Of a DNA stretch of 64,000 nucleotides, positions 45,436 to 55,947 are shown in pieces. The stretch is from Spironucleus salmonicida (taxonomy: Eukaryota > Fornicata > Diplomonadida > Hexamitidae): positions 318,001 to 382,000 of the forward strand of contig CM035323.1 of the NCBI GenBank assembly GCA_000497125.2, read 5' to 3'. Positions within the stretch are counted from its first letter, which is position 1; each line of letters starts with the position of its first letter. Under the pieces are notes generated by a model that searched no databases, was not told the origin of the DNA, and saw only the letters and a list, made by a program, of their open reading frames with translations. Both the position numbers and the translations under genes were made by a program.

Positions 45436-45636
45436 ATGAGACCCATTAAATCGCTATTGATGAAGAAAGGCAAGTTTACAAAACTGATGAACAAAAGCTA
45501 TGGCATGCGATCGTTTCTGCGGGTAGGACAGTGCTACAACGCATCCGAGTCATTCGAGCTGCACCTCATCGACACCAAGGAGGTCATGACGCTGCTAACA
45601 CTCGACATTCCAGTCGAAGAGCTGATCCGGATTTGA
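45436..45636 (+). CDS. Small protein, 66 residues, unknown
   Basis: ATG 45436 to TGA 45634-45636, GC-moderate, no TAR codons. A basic N-terminus (MRPIKSLLMKKGKFTKLMNK) is followed by an ordered-looking FLRVGQCYNASESFELHLID and VMTLLTLDIPVEELIRI. It ends 24 bp before the convergent gene. Function not recognised. Confidence 0.6.
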   Translation: MRPIKSLLMKKGKFTKLMNKSYGMRSFLRVGQCYNASESFELHLIDTKEVMTLLTLDIPVEELIRI

Positions 45637-45660
45637 TGCAGATTTCAAGTGAGAAATTAG

Positions 45661-46593
45661 TCACTGACGCCCAACGCGTATTTCCGCGAACGGGTTGCTC
45701 GCAAACGCCATGCTACGCCGTGTATTTTGCGGCCTGTCGCCGCTGTTCTGCATCAAAAATGCGCTGAGGCGCTCGAAAAATGCGTTCCCAGCATCTGCGT
45801 CGCCCTCGACCGCCTGGTAGCCCTGCACGAACGCGTAGATGTCGTCCCCACTCACGCCCGAAATCCGGAACTTCTGGCGCTCCTGAAGCCCGAAATTGTT
45901 GCCCTGCCGCAGCACCTGGATGCGCACGCCGGAGCCTGGCTGGAAGAACACTTCAAAGGGGCCAATTTGGACCGTAGAGGCACACTGCACGTGGTCGTTC
46001 ACTATGCGCTGGTAGGTGTTGCGCTGGAACTTCGTCAGGCAGAGCGCCCGCAGGGCCTCTAAATCAGCACCCTCGCCATCGAAGGACTCACTTAGATTGG
46101 CGCTGTTGCTGTGCTCCAGGTTGAGCAGGTTCGGCACTAGGATCTGCGTCTGCAGTGACGTGGGTGCGACGAGCTGCGTCTCGAAAATGAAGCCCAGGCG
46201 GTCGATTTTGACACAGAATGGGTCCATCTACCCCTAGTTTAGGAGGGTGTGGATGTAAGAAACGAGGTCCGCAAACGTAGCGTCGCTGACTGCAATTTGG
46301 GCTATCGATAGGTCGTCAATTCGGAGCAAAAGCTCGTCCTGAGAGAGTTAGACGGCCTTCGAGAATGATGTTACCTTTACGAGCTTAAACGGGTTCGTTA
46401 GGGAGTCGAATACTTGAATCTGGCGTTTTAGGGCAAAAATCGAGCGAGAGGCTAGCTTTTTGCTGAGGAACTTGGATGGTTTTTTCGTAATGAAGACTAC
46501 TAAAAGGTTTCGGGATTCAAAATCTAATTTGTAGGTGCTTAATGGAAATTCTGTAAGGTTTTTCGACTAAATATCGTACTAGTAAATTGTCAT
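45661..46593 (-). CDS. Unknown protein, 310 residues
   Basis: ATG 46593 (MTIYQYDIQSKNLTEFPLST) to TGA 45663-45661, with five TAA/TAG codons; the 3' part is GC-rich. Mixed alpha/beta character: LLVVFITKKPSKFLSKKL, DPFCVKIDRLGFIFETQL, IGPFEVFFQPGSGVRIQVL. The tail is disordered (SGDRPQNTRRSMAFASNP). A PH- or vacuolar-sorting-type domain is possible but I recognise no family. It lies just downstream of the cyclophilin-like gene on the same strand. Confidence 0.75.
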
Positions 46594-46641
46594 TTAATTG
46601 TAAAATAATTAATTAATTAGTATTATTATTATTATATAATA

Positions 46642-47115
46642 TCACTTTTCTTCATAAAATAAAAATTTTAATTTAAGGTCTCCTATGACTTTGTCGCCGT
46701 CTATTTAGATATTTTTAAGCTTTTGAGCTACCTCGTCTCCGTTAACCATATAGCCGAAAATACTTCCTTAATTTTTAATTTTGTTGCTTAATTGAACATA
46801 AAAGCCACTACCTATTCGATATTCTAGACCAGTTGCTGCTAGGGAATATTTAAACGGAGATGTGAGTGGACTTTCTGAATATAAATCCCCATGCGAGCAG
46901 AAACCAGTTCCACATTTAAAATCTCCTGACTCTAAGATATAATTTGGTTTATATCGGTGAATTTAAAGATCATTGAAATTTAAAACCGAATTCTATAGAA
47001 AATTATAAGATAACACTGATTAGTTATCATAAGTAGCAAATGTTATATTAGTTAGTGGTTTATTATTATATTCACATGAAAATTTTAATGTATAAAACTA
47101 AATTGCTACTAACAT
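46642..47115 (-). CDS. Highly divergent cyclophilin-like protein
   Basis: 157 residues from ATG 47115 to TGA 46644-46642, in AAG TGA T. The cyclophilin pattern is recognisable: YNNKPLTNITFATY region, FNDLQIHRYKPNYILESGDF (RhhpxFhhQgGD position), KCGTGFCSHGDLYSESPLTS, SLAATGLEYRIGSGFYVQLS (core hydrophobic region) and IFGYMVNGDEVAQKLKNIQI. The catalytic Arg/Phe/Gln and substrate residues are mostly replaced, so isomerase activity is doubtful. Six TAR codons. Call by pattern; moderate. Confidence 0.6.
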
Positions 47116-47379
47116 TTTTTATTCTACTAAATTATATGAGATTATATAATATTGAAAAATTATTTTGAAAAACATATGTAACCCAGTGAAATTTGTTAGA
47201 ATTTAGATAAACTGGTTTTATTCTAAGAATAAATAATAGCATATAATAAATAATACTATTTTTACTAAATATCGTTTACTTATTTATATCGTATATTAGG
47301 AATATTTTTTCGAAGCATTAGGGTAAAATTTAATTAGTAATATTATTATATTATCTTAAGTATGTAGGAATTTTTATAA
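47116..47379. promoter_or_regulatory. Divergent promoter region, cyclophilin-like / SANT
   Basis: Very AT-rich, with AATATTATTATATTATCT at 47339-47356 about 25 bases before the SANT start and TTATATAATATTG type runs on the other side. Confidence 0.45.
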
Positions 47380-47994
47380 ATGAATCATCATAAGTGGTCG
47401 GACGAAGAGATTGAAAAACTATATTCTGCTATAAAAATCTATGGCTTAGATTGGAAATAGATACAATAGAATTATTTTCAAAATTTAACACCTCTAACAA
47501 TAAAAAATAAGTATTATAAAAAAACAAAATCTAAGCAGAATGTATCAATTAAAGAAGAACTAGAAGTAAACTTTGAAAGCTCAATTTAGCGCTAAAGATA
47601 GTAAAGTAAACCGCAAAGTAGTAGTTATTAAGATATTTAACAAAGTATTTCCGTACCACCTGGAATACCCAGTTTTCAAATTTAACCAATACCAAATATA
47701 CCTTATATTTAGGACTAACAGAAACTACGAGAGATACCTTAATTTGTATAGCCTCCCATAATTTCCGATATACCATGTTCAAATAATTTATCAATAGAGT
47801 TTAATGGTGCATTAGCATCCCTTCCTTGGACAAGAAATCACTCTTTGCCATAAACAAATGAACCTAGTATAGTTATTGACGATGATAATATTGATAATAA
47901 AGATTTTGTTAGTTAGCTGATAAATACATTATAGTAAAGAAGTAATATGATGTTCTCTCCATTAATGAGCCCTGGTGAAAAAAGTGAAAATTGA
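47380..47994 (+). CDS. SANT/Myb-domain protein, 204 residues
   Basis: ATG 47380. One N-terminal SANT/Myb repeat at residues 4-50: KWSDEEIEKLYSAIKIYGLD, then WKQIQQNYFQNLTPLTIKNK, with Trp at the usual helix positions. The rest is Gln/Pro-rich and disordered (VPPGIPSFQIQPIPNIPYIQ) and ends acidic with IVIDDDNIDNKDFV. About 20 TAR codons. Likely a transcription or chromatin factor. AGTGAA occurs just before the TGA (AAA AGT GAA AAT TGA). Confidence 0.85.
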
Positions 47995-49173
47995 TATTAA
48001 TTCTATACACTATTTATTATTTTGAGATTTAATAATTCATTTTTGATTTCATTTCTTATTACTGTATATTTAAGCTATTAATAAACTGGCACTGGCTGAT
48101 GCTTATATAGACTGTAATCAACTCTATAATCACTTTATGTATTTCTTAAAATAGGAACTAGCTTTATTTAATAAGCTTAAACTCATCATATCTAAGTTTT
48201 AGTATAAAAACATCAATTCAATAAAAATTAGATTTTGGAATTTTCTTTAATTATTAATTAGACTATATTTAATAGAATAGCTATTTTTATATAGATATTG
48301 CTAATATTTCCATCAATAGCTTAAAATAGTTAGGATATTAAATCCTATAAATATTTATGAAGGCACTGATAATATTGTAAAACAAAATATTATTATTTTC
48401 TTACTAGAATAGATATTTTAGCTACATAAGCAAAATTTTACAATAAAACATAAATTTTATTTAACAAGTAATCGTAGTTTATATAAAATTATCTTGCTTG
48501 TAACCCATGTAGTCCTTTTTTTGGTATTATTATAAAGTGTATGCTTTTTATTCGTTGATTTTTTTCTAATAACCCGATTATTATATTCCTATGTTTTTAA
48601 CTACTGCTATCTTATATTTTAATTTTATTTAAACAAATTTGTTTTGAACTCTGTATGGTATATTTTTCAGATTCTTCTAAAAATTTCATGCTATTTTCAT
48701 TTTATAAGGCTAGCAATGTTACTATTTTAATATTAGACTAGTTGAATAACGAGATGCAGAATAATTAAATTTTTGTGTGATGCATTGTTAAATCATTAAT
48801 GATATTTATTAGTCACGTATCTAGTGTTGCATAGAAACTAATTATATAATTAGAATAATAATATTGATATATTTAATATAATTTATTCTCTCTGTTTAAA
48901 CTGTACGTTTCTTATATTTTTTTAGAAAAATAAGAATGTATTTTAATATTTTTACTACAGAGAAACTATTAATCGCAATAGAAATTACCATAGGACTCTA
49001 CAATTTACCTCATTGGTTTTTTATAGTAGTCAATATTACATTTTTTTTAATAATATTATAGTTATTATATACTATACTACAAATTATATTAGCTTATATC
49101 TAAAATGAACTAAAAATAAAAAATATCTCTAATAAATTCAATTAAGTAAAATGATTATTTTCAACTATAGAAA
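47995..49173. other. AT-rich stretch before the ankyrin gene
   Basis: About 84% AT. An ORF near 48650-48780 (MVYFSDSSKNFMLFSFYKAS) has fair composition but is short. Nothing else supported. Confidence 0.35.
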
Positions 49174-49617
49174 ATGACAACAATATAACTAAAATTCTAT
49201 GAGAAGCGTAAATTTTCATAAGCATGTATTTATCCTGGTTTCTTACCTATACATTATGCTTGCGCCTTCAAATCTATATAAATTTTAGAATTACTTTTAA
49301 ACACTTAAGTAAATTAACTTTCAAAATTTAATTTTTTTAGTTCTAAATATCAACTTTTTGGTTACCAAGTAAAGTCTAAATTGGATGCATTATAAATATG
49401 TGTTTTTGGTGATTTTTAAGAAGGAGCGGAGTTAATAATTTCGTATATTGTTGAACATAAGATGATTTATAAAAATGGAAAAGGACTTGTAGACTGCTGC
49501 CTGTATGCAAATAATTTTGTTGGAAATTGGATGCTAGATAGTGGATTTGCATGCTAATTTATGTCAAGTTCAGTTCGTGATGATTACAAGGAGGTCGGAA
49601 GGTTTTTAGGTAGCTGA
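49174..49617 (+). CDS. Ankyrin-repeat-like protein, 147 residues
   Basis: ATG 49174 (MTTIQLKFYEKRKFSQACIY) to TGA 49615-49617, with eight TAR codons. Ankyrin-like units: PGFLPIHYACAFKSIQILEL, then LLNTQ; LDALQICVFGDFQEGAELII; YKNGKGLVDCCLYANNF. Diplomonads have many ankyrin proteins, often with kinases; no kinase domain is seen here. Probably a short protein-binding module. Confidence 0.6.
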
Positions 49618-49881
49618 GTATATGAAATAAGTATGTATGATGAATGTGATTGATTTTTATTATTAATTACTAAACTGTGAGATATACTTTACTTATATAT
49701 TATAAAAAGGTATAATCTATTTAGATCTTTTTATATATTAAATTTAATTGCTAATATTGATATTTAAGTTATATTACTAACTTATATATTGTAAAATATA
49801 TATAAAAATAAATTTTTAATAACTTAAAAATAAATAGTACGTGCATATAGTTATATATTAATTTATAGTTATATTATCAAA

Positions 49882-50046
49882 ATGATGCCAAAATAGAATA
49901 CTGTTGCAACATTCGAAATAGCCTTTTCGATTGGATATTTACTTATTACAGCATTTTTTGCTAGTTTCATACTATACTAACTTTTCAAAGGTGCTAAAGT
50001 CACAAAAAGAGATTTAGGTTTTGAAATAATAGATGACCTTATCTGA
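49882..50046 (+). CDS. Small single-pass membrane protein, 54 residues
   Basis: ATG 49882 (MMPKQNTVATFEIAFSIGYL) with an AT-only element 10-25 bases upstream, then a transmembrane helix LITAFFASFILYQLF and a cytosolic end KVTKRDLGFEIIDDLI. TGA at 50044-50046. Family unknown. Confidence 0.5.
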
Positions 50047-50787
50047 TGATTTATTTTTATGAGCATTTTGATATTAGTTTCTTAGCAGTAATCATTTACT
50101 AATAATTGATGTCTACTCTTTGGTTTTACCAATATTTTATATAAAAATAAACAAATTCATATTATTAAAATCAAATTGTTACACCTGCAATATTTTAGTG
50201 TATCTTCAAGTTGAAGCAATTTTTATGTTGAACCTAATACTAATGGGGAGTAGGTATTTTTATTTCTACATAGTAATCTGCCATTAGTTCATATCTAAAT
50301 CAAGTATATTATATTTATAGACTAGTTAAATATACTTTATATTATTTTACAAAATTTGCTTCAAGAGAAACTTATAAATTTAGATGAAAAATGCAACTAA
50401 ATCACATTTAACTTATGTCCTATCATCTATATCTCCCTGAATAAATTGAAACCCAGTTTAACCAAATTATTTCATTTACTATTACTATTAAAATTGTATT
50501 TGCTTCTTACCTGATAAATCCATCTTTTTCGTAAACCAGGTTATATTTTATATATTATTTTAAGTTCCTGTAAGTAGACTCAGAAAAAGCGTAAAATTGT
50601 ACAGATGAATTTTTAGTATTTACGAACAAATACGTATTATTACTGCAATTACTTAAAAGTAGTGTGTAAATTTGTGATTTACATTTACTACTAAAATCAA
50701 AGATAAAATGTACTACCTCAAAATTATTACCATAATTGGATTATTTTATCCTAATCACAGCAATAGTATTATTTCATTTCAATCAAA
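50047..50787. other. AT-rich stretch upstream of CRMP-4
   Basis: No supported gene. At 50708 an ATG in another frame gives a hydrophobic leader (MYYLKIITIIGLFYPNHSN), and CTAATCACAG at 50751-50760 resembles the extended branch-point/3' splice motif of diplomonad introns. No matching donor with a start codon was found. Confidence 0.35.
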
Positions 50788-51867
50788 ATGTCCTGCCATA
50801 CCGATAAAACAAATTGCTTACTCTGCTCAGATGATACCCAATCTGGAACTTGTTCGTCCTGCAACCCAGGTTATACCCTCGCTACAGACGCCTGCGCAGA
50901 CTCCTGCGCCCTTATAATTCTCGTAGACGGATCCTGCAACGCTAATTCTGACTGCACCGACACCAAAAACTGCGAAGACTGCTTCGGTACTGCTGGAGAA
51001 TGCAGAAAGTGCAAAGCACCGTCTACGCTCGAAAATAACGTATGCGCCCCAGCAGTCGAAGACTGCAAGACAGGGTCTACTCTGATTGAAAATTGCAAAA
51101 CATGCGACTCCTCAACCCCAACTACCTGTGCAACCTGCGAGGCCGCATTCACACTCTACTAATAAGTTTGTATCGCAAATGAAGCCTGCAAAACTGATAC
51201 TAACTGCAAAACCTGCGACACTACCGACCCGAAAATCTGCAAAACCTGCAACGATGACTCCGTGCCAGAGTCTGGTGTCTCCTGCCCAGTGCCCGTCCCA
51301 GCTGAGTGCAAGGTCTAAAACTGCAAAACCTGCACCGCTGGAGACCCAAATACCTGCGAAACCTGCAACGATAATTTCAACCTCAATAGTGGCTCCTGCG
51401 TGGCCGCTGGGTCCGACGCCTCCTGCTAGAAGAACAACGTGAACTGCTAAACTTGCGATGCCACGGACAGCTCCAAATGCAAAACCTGCAAAGGCGGCTA
51501 CGAGCTCGCGGAGAACTTCTGCACGAAGCTGAGCGAGAACTGCACCAGCTACGACAGCGCCAAGGGATAGTGCGACGTCTGCAACGTCGCGTTCTTCAAG
51601 TCTGGCAAGTTCTGCGTGCCCTGCAAGGAGAACTGCACGCAGTGCACGTCTGCTACGAAGTGCTCGTTATGCGTGCTGGACTTTTACGCCTCCGATGACG
51701 TCTGCCTCCAGGCGTCCGTTAGCGGCGGTGTGATCGCCGGTGTCGCCATCGCCACCGTGGTTGCCCTCGGCGCCATATGCGTCCTCGCCTGGAGGGAGTT
51801 GAGGAAGAACAGAACTGCAGCCATCAACAATGCCAGCACCAGAGCTGGTAGTTTGGCCTTGGACTGA
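50788..51867 (+). CDS. Cysteine-rich membrane protein (CRMP-4), full-length
   Basis: 359 residues. It starts MSCHTDKTNCLLC with no signal peptide. About 14 Cys-rich units built on CKTC/CxxC (NCKTCDSSTPTTCATC, CKTCNDDSVPESGVSC, CTQCTSATKCSLC), then SVSGGVIAGVAIATVVALGA transmembrane helix and tail WRELRKNRTAAINN. Six TAR codons. From 51301 on it lies in block A and is shared with the truncated copy at 35.5-36.0 kb. The stop is GAC TGA, one of the few without AGTGA. Confidence 0.9.
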
Positions 51868-52306
51868 ACATTATTTTTTCTATATAAATTTGTATGGTGG
51901 GAGGAAATGCGCTGCGCTTGGATGGAGAAAAGTTCTAAATTGGCCAGATTGTACTTTTGGCTATATGGTACCAGCCGGATGCGTGCTTATGTTTTACATG
52001 TGCTGAAGATCTGCATGGCGGGGTCTGTCCTGTGCGATTTCAGCATCCTTGCATCTGCGAGAGGTCTTCTACCAGCCCAGATTTCTACTTTTGCGGGCAT
52101 GTGCCAGGGAACGTCATCTGGCAATGCCTGCTTTCGCGGGCGGGAGGATTTACGGGAACTGGGTGGATGAAGCTGATCATGCTGCAGATGTCTAGGAGGT
52201 GGTTCCGGCCCGAGCAGTGCCTTCCGCTGGGTATACTATTTGGGACCGGCGCGGGGAGAGGATATGTGAGTGCGCCCCTGGAGCGCAGATTGGTCCGCAA
52301 GTCGAA
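51868..52306. other. Convergent intergenic region within block A, right copy
   Basis: Counterpart of 35062-35500; it carries the same short ORFs (87 codons at 51907-52170). No gene supported. Confidence 0.4.
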
Positions 52307-52768
52307 TCACTCCAGCAGGCTCCCCTCGCGCTCGCCGTCTGCCCACCTCAGCACGGCCGCGCTGGTCTGATTGGCCACCGCCCCGCACACCGCGCCCAGC
52401 TGCCGCCCGAACGGGTAGCGCATCCCGCCCGCGTCGTAGAAGCGCATGATGCAGCGCGCGCCGTCGAGGAAGTCCGCGTACACGCTCACCGCCAGGCAGT
52501 CGGCCCCTTCCGGCACGGGCCGCCCACGCAGCGTCACGCGGGCCGAGAAGAAGGGCCGCTGCACCAGCTGCCCGCAGCACTTGGCTAGCAGCACGGCGAG
52601 CGTGCCCAGGGCGCTCCCAGCGCAGGCGTAGTGGATGCCGAAGAAGCCCTCGAAGACGCGCGCGCCGTCGGAAAAGCGGCCGTCGTGGGTCTTGCGCAGG
52701 CGCCAGAGCCGCTGCACGCCGCACACGTCGTTGTCGCCGCAGGCCAGCAGGAAGTCGGGGATGCTCAT
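52307..52768 (-). CDS. Unknown 153-residue protein overlapping glucokinase 2
   Basis: Second copy of the 34600-35061 gene, with the same ATGA overlap with the glucokinase stop and nearly the same protein (MSIPDFLLACGDNDVCGVQR start). GC-rich with no TAR codons. Function unknown. That both copies keep the frame and overlap follows from recent duplication. Confidence 0.65.
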   Translation of the reverse strand: MSIPDFLLACGDNDVCGVQRLWRLRKTHDGRFSDGARVFEGFFGIHYACAGSALGTLAVLLAKCCGQLVQRPFFSARVTLRGRPVPEGADCLAVSVYADFLDGARCIMRFYDAGGMRYPFGRQLGAVCGAVANQTSAAVLRWADGEREGSLLE

Positions 52769-53838
52769 TGGGGAGCCTTCGTAACCCCCGCATCCAGCCG
52801 CTGGATGTGCGCGAAGCAGCCGAAGAGGCTCACCTCCTCGTCCTTCACCAGGGTCAGCTCGCGGCCGGCGCAGGCCCCCGTCAGCACACCCACCATGGCC
52901 GCGTCCAGCAGGTGCGTGTTCTTCGCCACGATGCCCCCGCAGATGATCACGCGCGCGGGGTCGAACAGCGCCACCACCTCCGCGATGAAGCGGGCCAGCA
53001 CCGTCAGGAAGGCGCGCATCACGAGCGCGGCCACCTCGCACTAGTGGGACTGCTCCGAGATGTACCGGGCCTTCAGGTTGTGCCGCATGTCCGCCTTCAG
53101 GACCTCCCGCACCTCCCGCGCGTCGGTGGATGCCACCCCACAGAACGCCGCGAGCGCAGAGATCGGCCGGCCTGAAAAGAAGTCGTACAGCGCACCGATC
53201 CCGGCCCCAGACAGCAACCGCTCGAAGGAGACGTGCTTGGTGCCGAGGTCATGGCACAGGTAGGCGACCAGCGCGAACTCCACCTCCGACGCCGCCGAGT
53301 ACCGCATATGGCCGCCCTCGGTGGGGTAGACCATCCCGTTCACGATGAACCCTAACCCGAGCCCGGAGCCAGCCCCCAGATAGACCGCGGTGTCCGAGGC
53401 CGCTGCGGACCTCGAGAACTGCTCCTTCTGAATCTGGTCCCAGAAGTGGGACTGAATCCCGCAACCGATGGCCGCGAAGTCGTTTATGAAACTGACTGGA
53501 CAGTTGAGTTATTTTGAAAATTATTGGCTGTCGTATATATAATTGGTATTTTCATTCGTCATTTCGCATTTATTAGCCTCAATAGGTCCAGCTAATGCCA
53601 GGCAGCAACAAGTGAGATGCTTGATACCATACTATTTTAAAAACGAAATTATGGCTGAAACTAGTGTGGGGTGATCTTCTGTAAGATAGTTAGCCCTAAA
53701 TATGATGCTACCATCTTTCATTAATGCTAATCTGAGATTTGTTCCGCCTATATCGCCAACAATACAAATGTGCGAATTCAAGCCCTTTTGCGATTGCGGA
53801 TGAGCGATAATAATCTACGATTAGTTCACACAGCCCAT
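52765..53838 (-). CDS. Glucokinase paralogue 2, motif-complete
   Basis: Phosphorylates glucose to glucose-6-phosphate with ATP. 357 residues from ATG 53838, beginning MGCVNQSQ (candidate dual acylation). The phosphate motif is intact: ICIVGDIGGTNLRLALMK. Then FINDFAAIGCGI, LGAGSGLGLGFIVNG, PTEGGHMRYS and ARVIICGGIVAKN. The 5' third is AT-rich with TAR codons; the rest is GC-rich and shared with paralogue 1. One Ser codon (TCG) of copy 1 is TAG (Gln) here, in the SHxCEV stretch. Bacterial-type glucokinases are typical of diplomonads. Confidence 0.93.
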
Positions 53839-53992
53839 TTTTATCTGATTCTCCTTAATATAAGTTATATACAAAATACATAAATACTTTGTATACTTAA
53901 ATTATCTATTTAATTATATTATATATATAATATTATAAAATAAACCACCACAATTTTTACTATTATTATATACTAATTGAAATAATTGAAAT
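53839..53992. promoter_or_regulatory. Divergent promoter, glucokinase 2 / MGC protein
   Basis: 154 bp, about 85% AT, with ATTATATTATATATATAATA in the middle; serves two genes whose products both begin MGC. Confidence 0.5.
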
Positions 53993-54784
53993 ATGGGATG
54001 TGGAATCGACGCCAAAATTTTTTTCGACTCTATAGACCACGTTCCAGCGTATTTAACCAAAAACATAGCGTCCCAGCAGCAAAACGCCGCGCGCCACCCG
54101 CTCCCCCGCACATTCACGTCCTTCCAAATCGATCAGCACCCCGTCCAGTTCCAGCCTTTCAAGGCCCCAGAGGTGAACGAGGAGTTCTACAAGCTATCGG
54201 GCACGCAGAAGCTGGGATATTAGCGCTTTCTGGACGTGGTGCAGGCCAAGTTCATTCACGTGCGCGTGAAGGAGCTCGCTGAGTACGTTTTCAGCTGCAA
54301 GTCCTTCAGCGACCGAGCGAGCTACTGCACCAGCTACAGCTTCGTCACGAAGCCCATTTCGCGCGAGGAGTACGTCCAGATCCAGTACGTGATGCACCAC
54401 TGGAAAATCGTGCAGCTGTACCCGATTCTGGCGCTATTTCTGATCGCAGATGTGCTGCACCAGTACGCGATAACGTACCAGGAGCTCCTGAAGGCGTTTT
54501 AGGCACATTTCGGCTCCACCGAGAACGTGTTCATACGCAACTTCCAGATCTCGAAGAAGCAGCTGCATCATAAGGGCACTATCGAATTCAAGGCCCTGCT
54601 GGCCAAAATAGCCGAAATCAGCGAGCTTTTCCCGGAGCAGAACCCGTTCCAGGACGAGAGCTGTTACAGCGATACGCTGATGCGGGCGTTGGACAGCGAT
54701 ATGAATTTCCCGCTTGTGAGCACCCTGACGCGCCTGGAGCCGCTCGCGGTCGGTGTGTGCAGCAAGGAGACCAGTGCGGAGTGA
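53993..54784 (+). CDS. MGC-starting helical protein, 263 residues, unknown
   Basis: ATG 53993 (MGCGIDAKIFFDSIDHVPAY), a candidate myristoylation/palmitoylation N-terminus. The body is helical (GYQRFLDVVQAKFIHVRVKE, YVMHHWKIVQLYPILALFLI). GC-rich with two TAG codons. A segment FLIADVLHQYAITYQELLKA could be a membrane or hydrophobic helix. The stop GAG TGA A gives AGTGAA. No family recognised. It ends 17 bp before the convergent gene at 54802. Confidence 0.8.
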
Positions 54785-54801
54785 ATATAGTACAAAACGC
54801 C

Positions 54802-55194
54802 TCACTGGAGCCTCTGGAGTGTGTTCCAGCAGGCTTTTAGAACGTCCGCGGCGCGGTCTGGCGTCACAGCGTCCTGAATCTCCTGGGCCCGCTGCTGAAT
54901 CGCTTGAATCGGCGAGTTCGGGGCTTGAAGTTGGGCAATTTTGACGTCGTTAGATGCTGATCCGATTTATGCCTACGACATAAGTTGGTTTATCTCAGAA
55001 ATGCAGTGGGTCACATGGGCTTCTAGCTGAATTATCTGGGGGTACTTTTAAATGCAGGCGTCAAGAGTTTTCTGTGAAAATTACGACATGCCGAGCGTCT
55101 AAGCATAGGCCTTCTAAATCTTTTCGTCATGCTGCTATAATGGCAACTGTGTTGTGGCTTGCTGCTATGGTTGCGCTAATTATGTCTAGAACAT
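54802..55194 (-). CDS. Gln-rich coiled-coil protein, 130 residues
   Basis: ATG 55194 (MFQTQLAQPQQQATTQLPLQ) to TGA 54804-54802, with 11 TAR codons. A Gln-rich start is followed by helices KTLDACIQKYPQIIQLEAHV and IQAIQQRAQEIQDAVTPDRA. It could be a small nucleoporin- or motor-linked coiled coil (Nup62-like), but there is no diagnostic motif. Confidence 0.7.
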
Positions 55195-55269
55195 TATTAT
55201 ATGAAATTTATCCTATTCATATTATTTTAATATAATAATATATATTATTTTCATTCCTTAAATTTTAAA

Positions 55270-55926
55270 ATGATTCCATTACAAACCCTACAGGCTATAC
55301 TTCCTGCTACACCACATCTTATCACTGCTCACTAGTACAAAAATTAATTTGCAGCCGCCTGTTTAAACATGATCTATATATTTGACGACTTCTAGTTCAA
55401 ATTCACAATCGCTGTACCTTCAAAACCAACACAGCTACTTTTCAGTGAGAACCTGCTATACATCGCTACTGAATCTGGTTTTTATGGTGAATTTTCGGTC
55501 CAAACCCAGCTTTTTGTCTCTAAAAAAGATTTCTCTCAAAAAATCACAGCCCTCACAAATAAACACATTTTCCTTGGTAACGTCCTAGTTTTTGAAGACG
55601 AACACATGCCACTATCCACATCAATCAACTTTGCTGTAGAGTTTAATAACAATTACCTATTATTTGATATATAAGGTAATATGTTTGAATTAAGAGAAAA
55701 TAAATTGAGTTTACTCGCAGAGTTTCGGCCAATAATACAAGTAACCGCAAACAGTCAATTCCTTGCTATTTTGACGGATCAAAATCACGTTTTGCTCATA
55801 AATGACCAGTTTCAAGTCGTCAAAGAGCTAACAAAATAAGGTGTCGTAATCCGGTCCATTTCACTCAACCAAATTAATGATATTTTGTACGCGGCGGAAA
55901 ATGAGATTTTTGGAATAATGGAGTGA
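55270..55926 (+). CDS. Beta-propeller-like protein, 218 residues, unknown
   Basis: ATG 55270 (MIPLQTLQAILPATPHLITA) to TGA 55924-55926, in GAG TGA A. Repeated strand patterns (CLNMIYIFDDFQFKFTIAVP, ENLLYIATESGFYGEFSV, NNYLLFDIQGNMFEL, SQFLAILTDQNHVLLINDQF) suggest half of a WD/propeller. Six TAR codons. An AT-only TAATATAATAATATATATTA lies 20-40 bases upstream. Confidence 0.75.
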
Positions 55927-55947
55927 AAAATCATTTTAAATTTGCAA

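Larger units (their letters stand above)
51301..53505 (-). repeat. Inverted duplication block A, right copy
   Basis: Reverse complement of 33863-36034 with scattered substitutions and one extra 33-base CRMP unit. Contains the CRMP-4 3' half, an intergenic piece, the overlapping 153-residue ORF and the 3' two thirds of glucokinase 2. Confidence 0.95.

Noticed and set aside
33863-53505. Inverted blocks as terminal repeats of a mobile element
   Set aside because: The blocks contain ordinary genes, have no transposase or target duplication, and are ordered A B A' B' rather than as one pair of ends.
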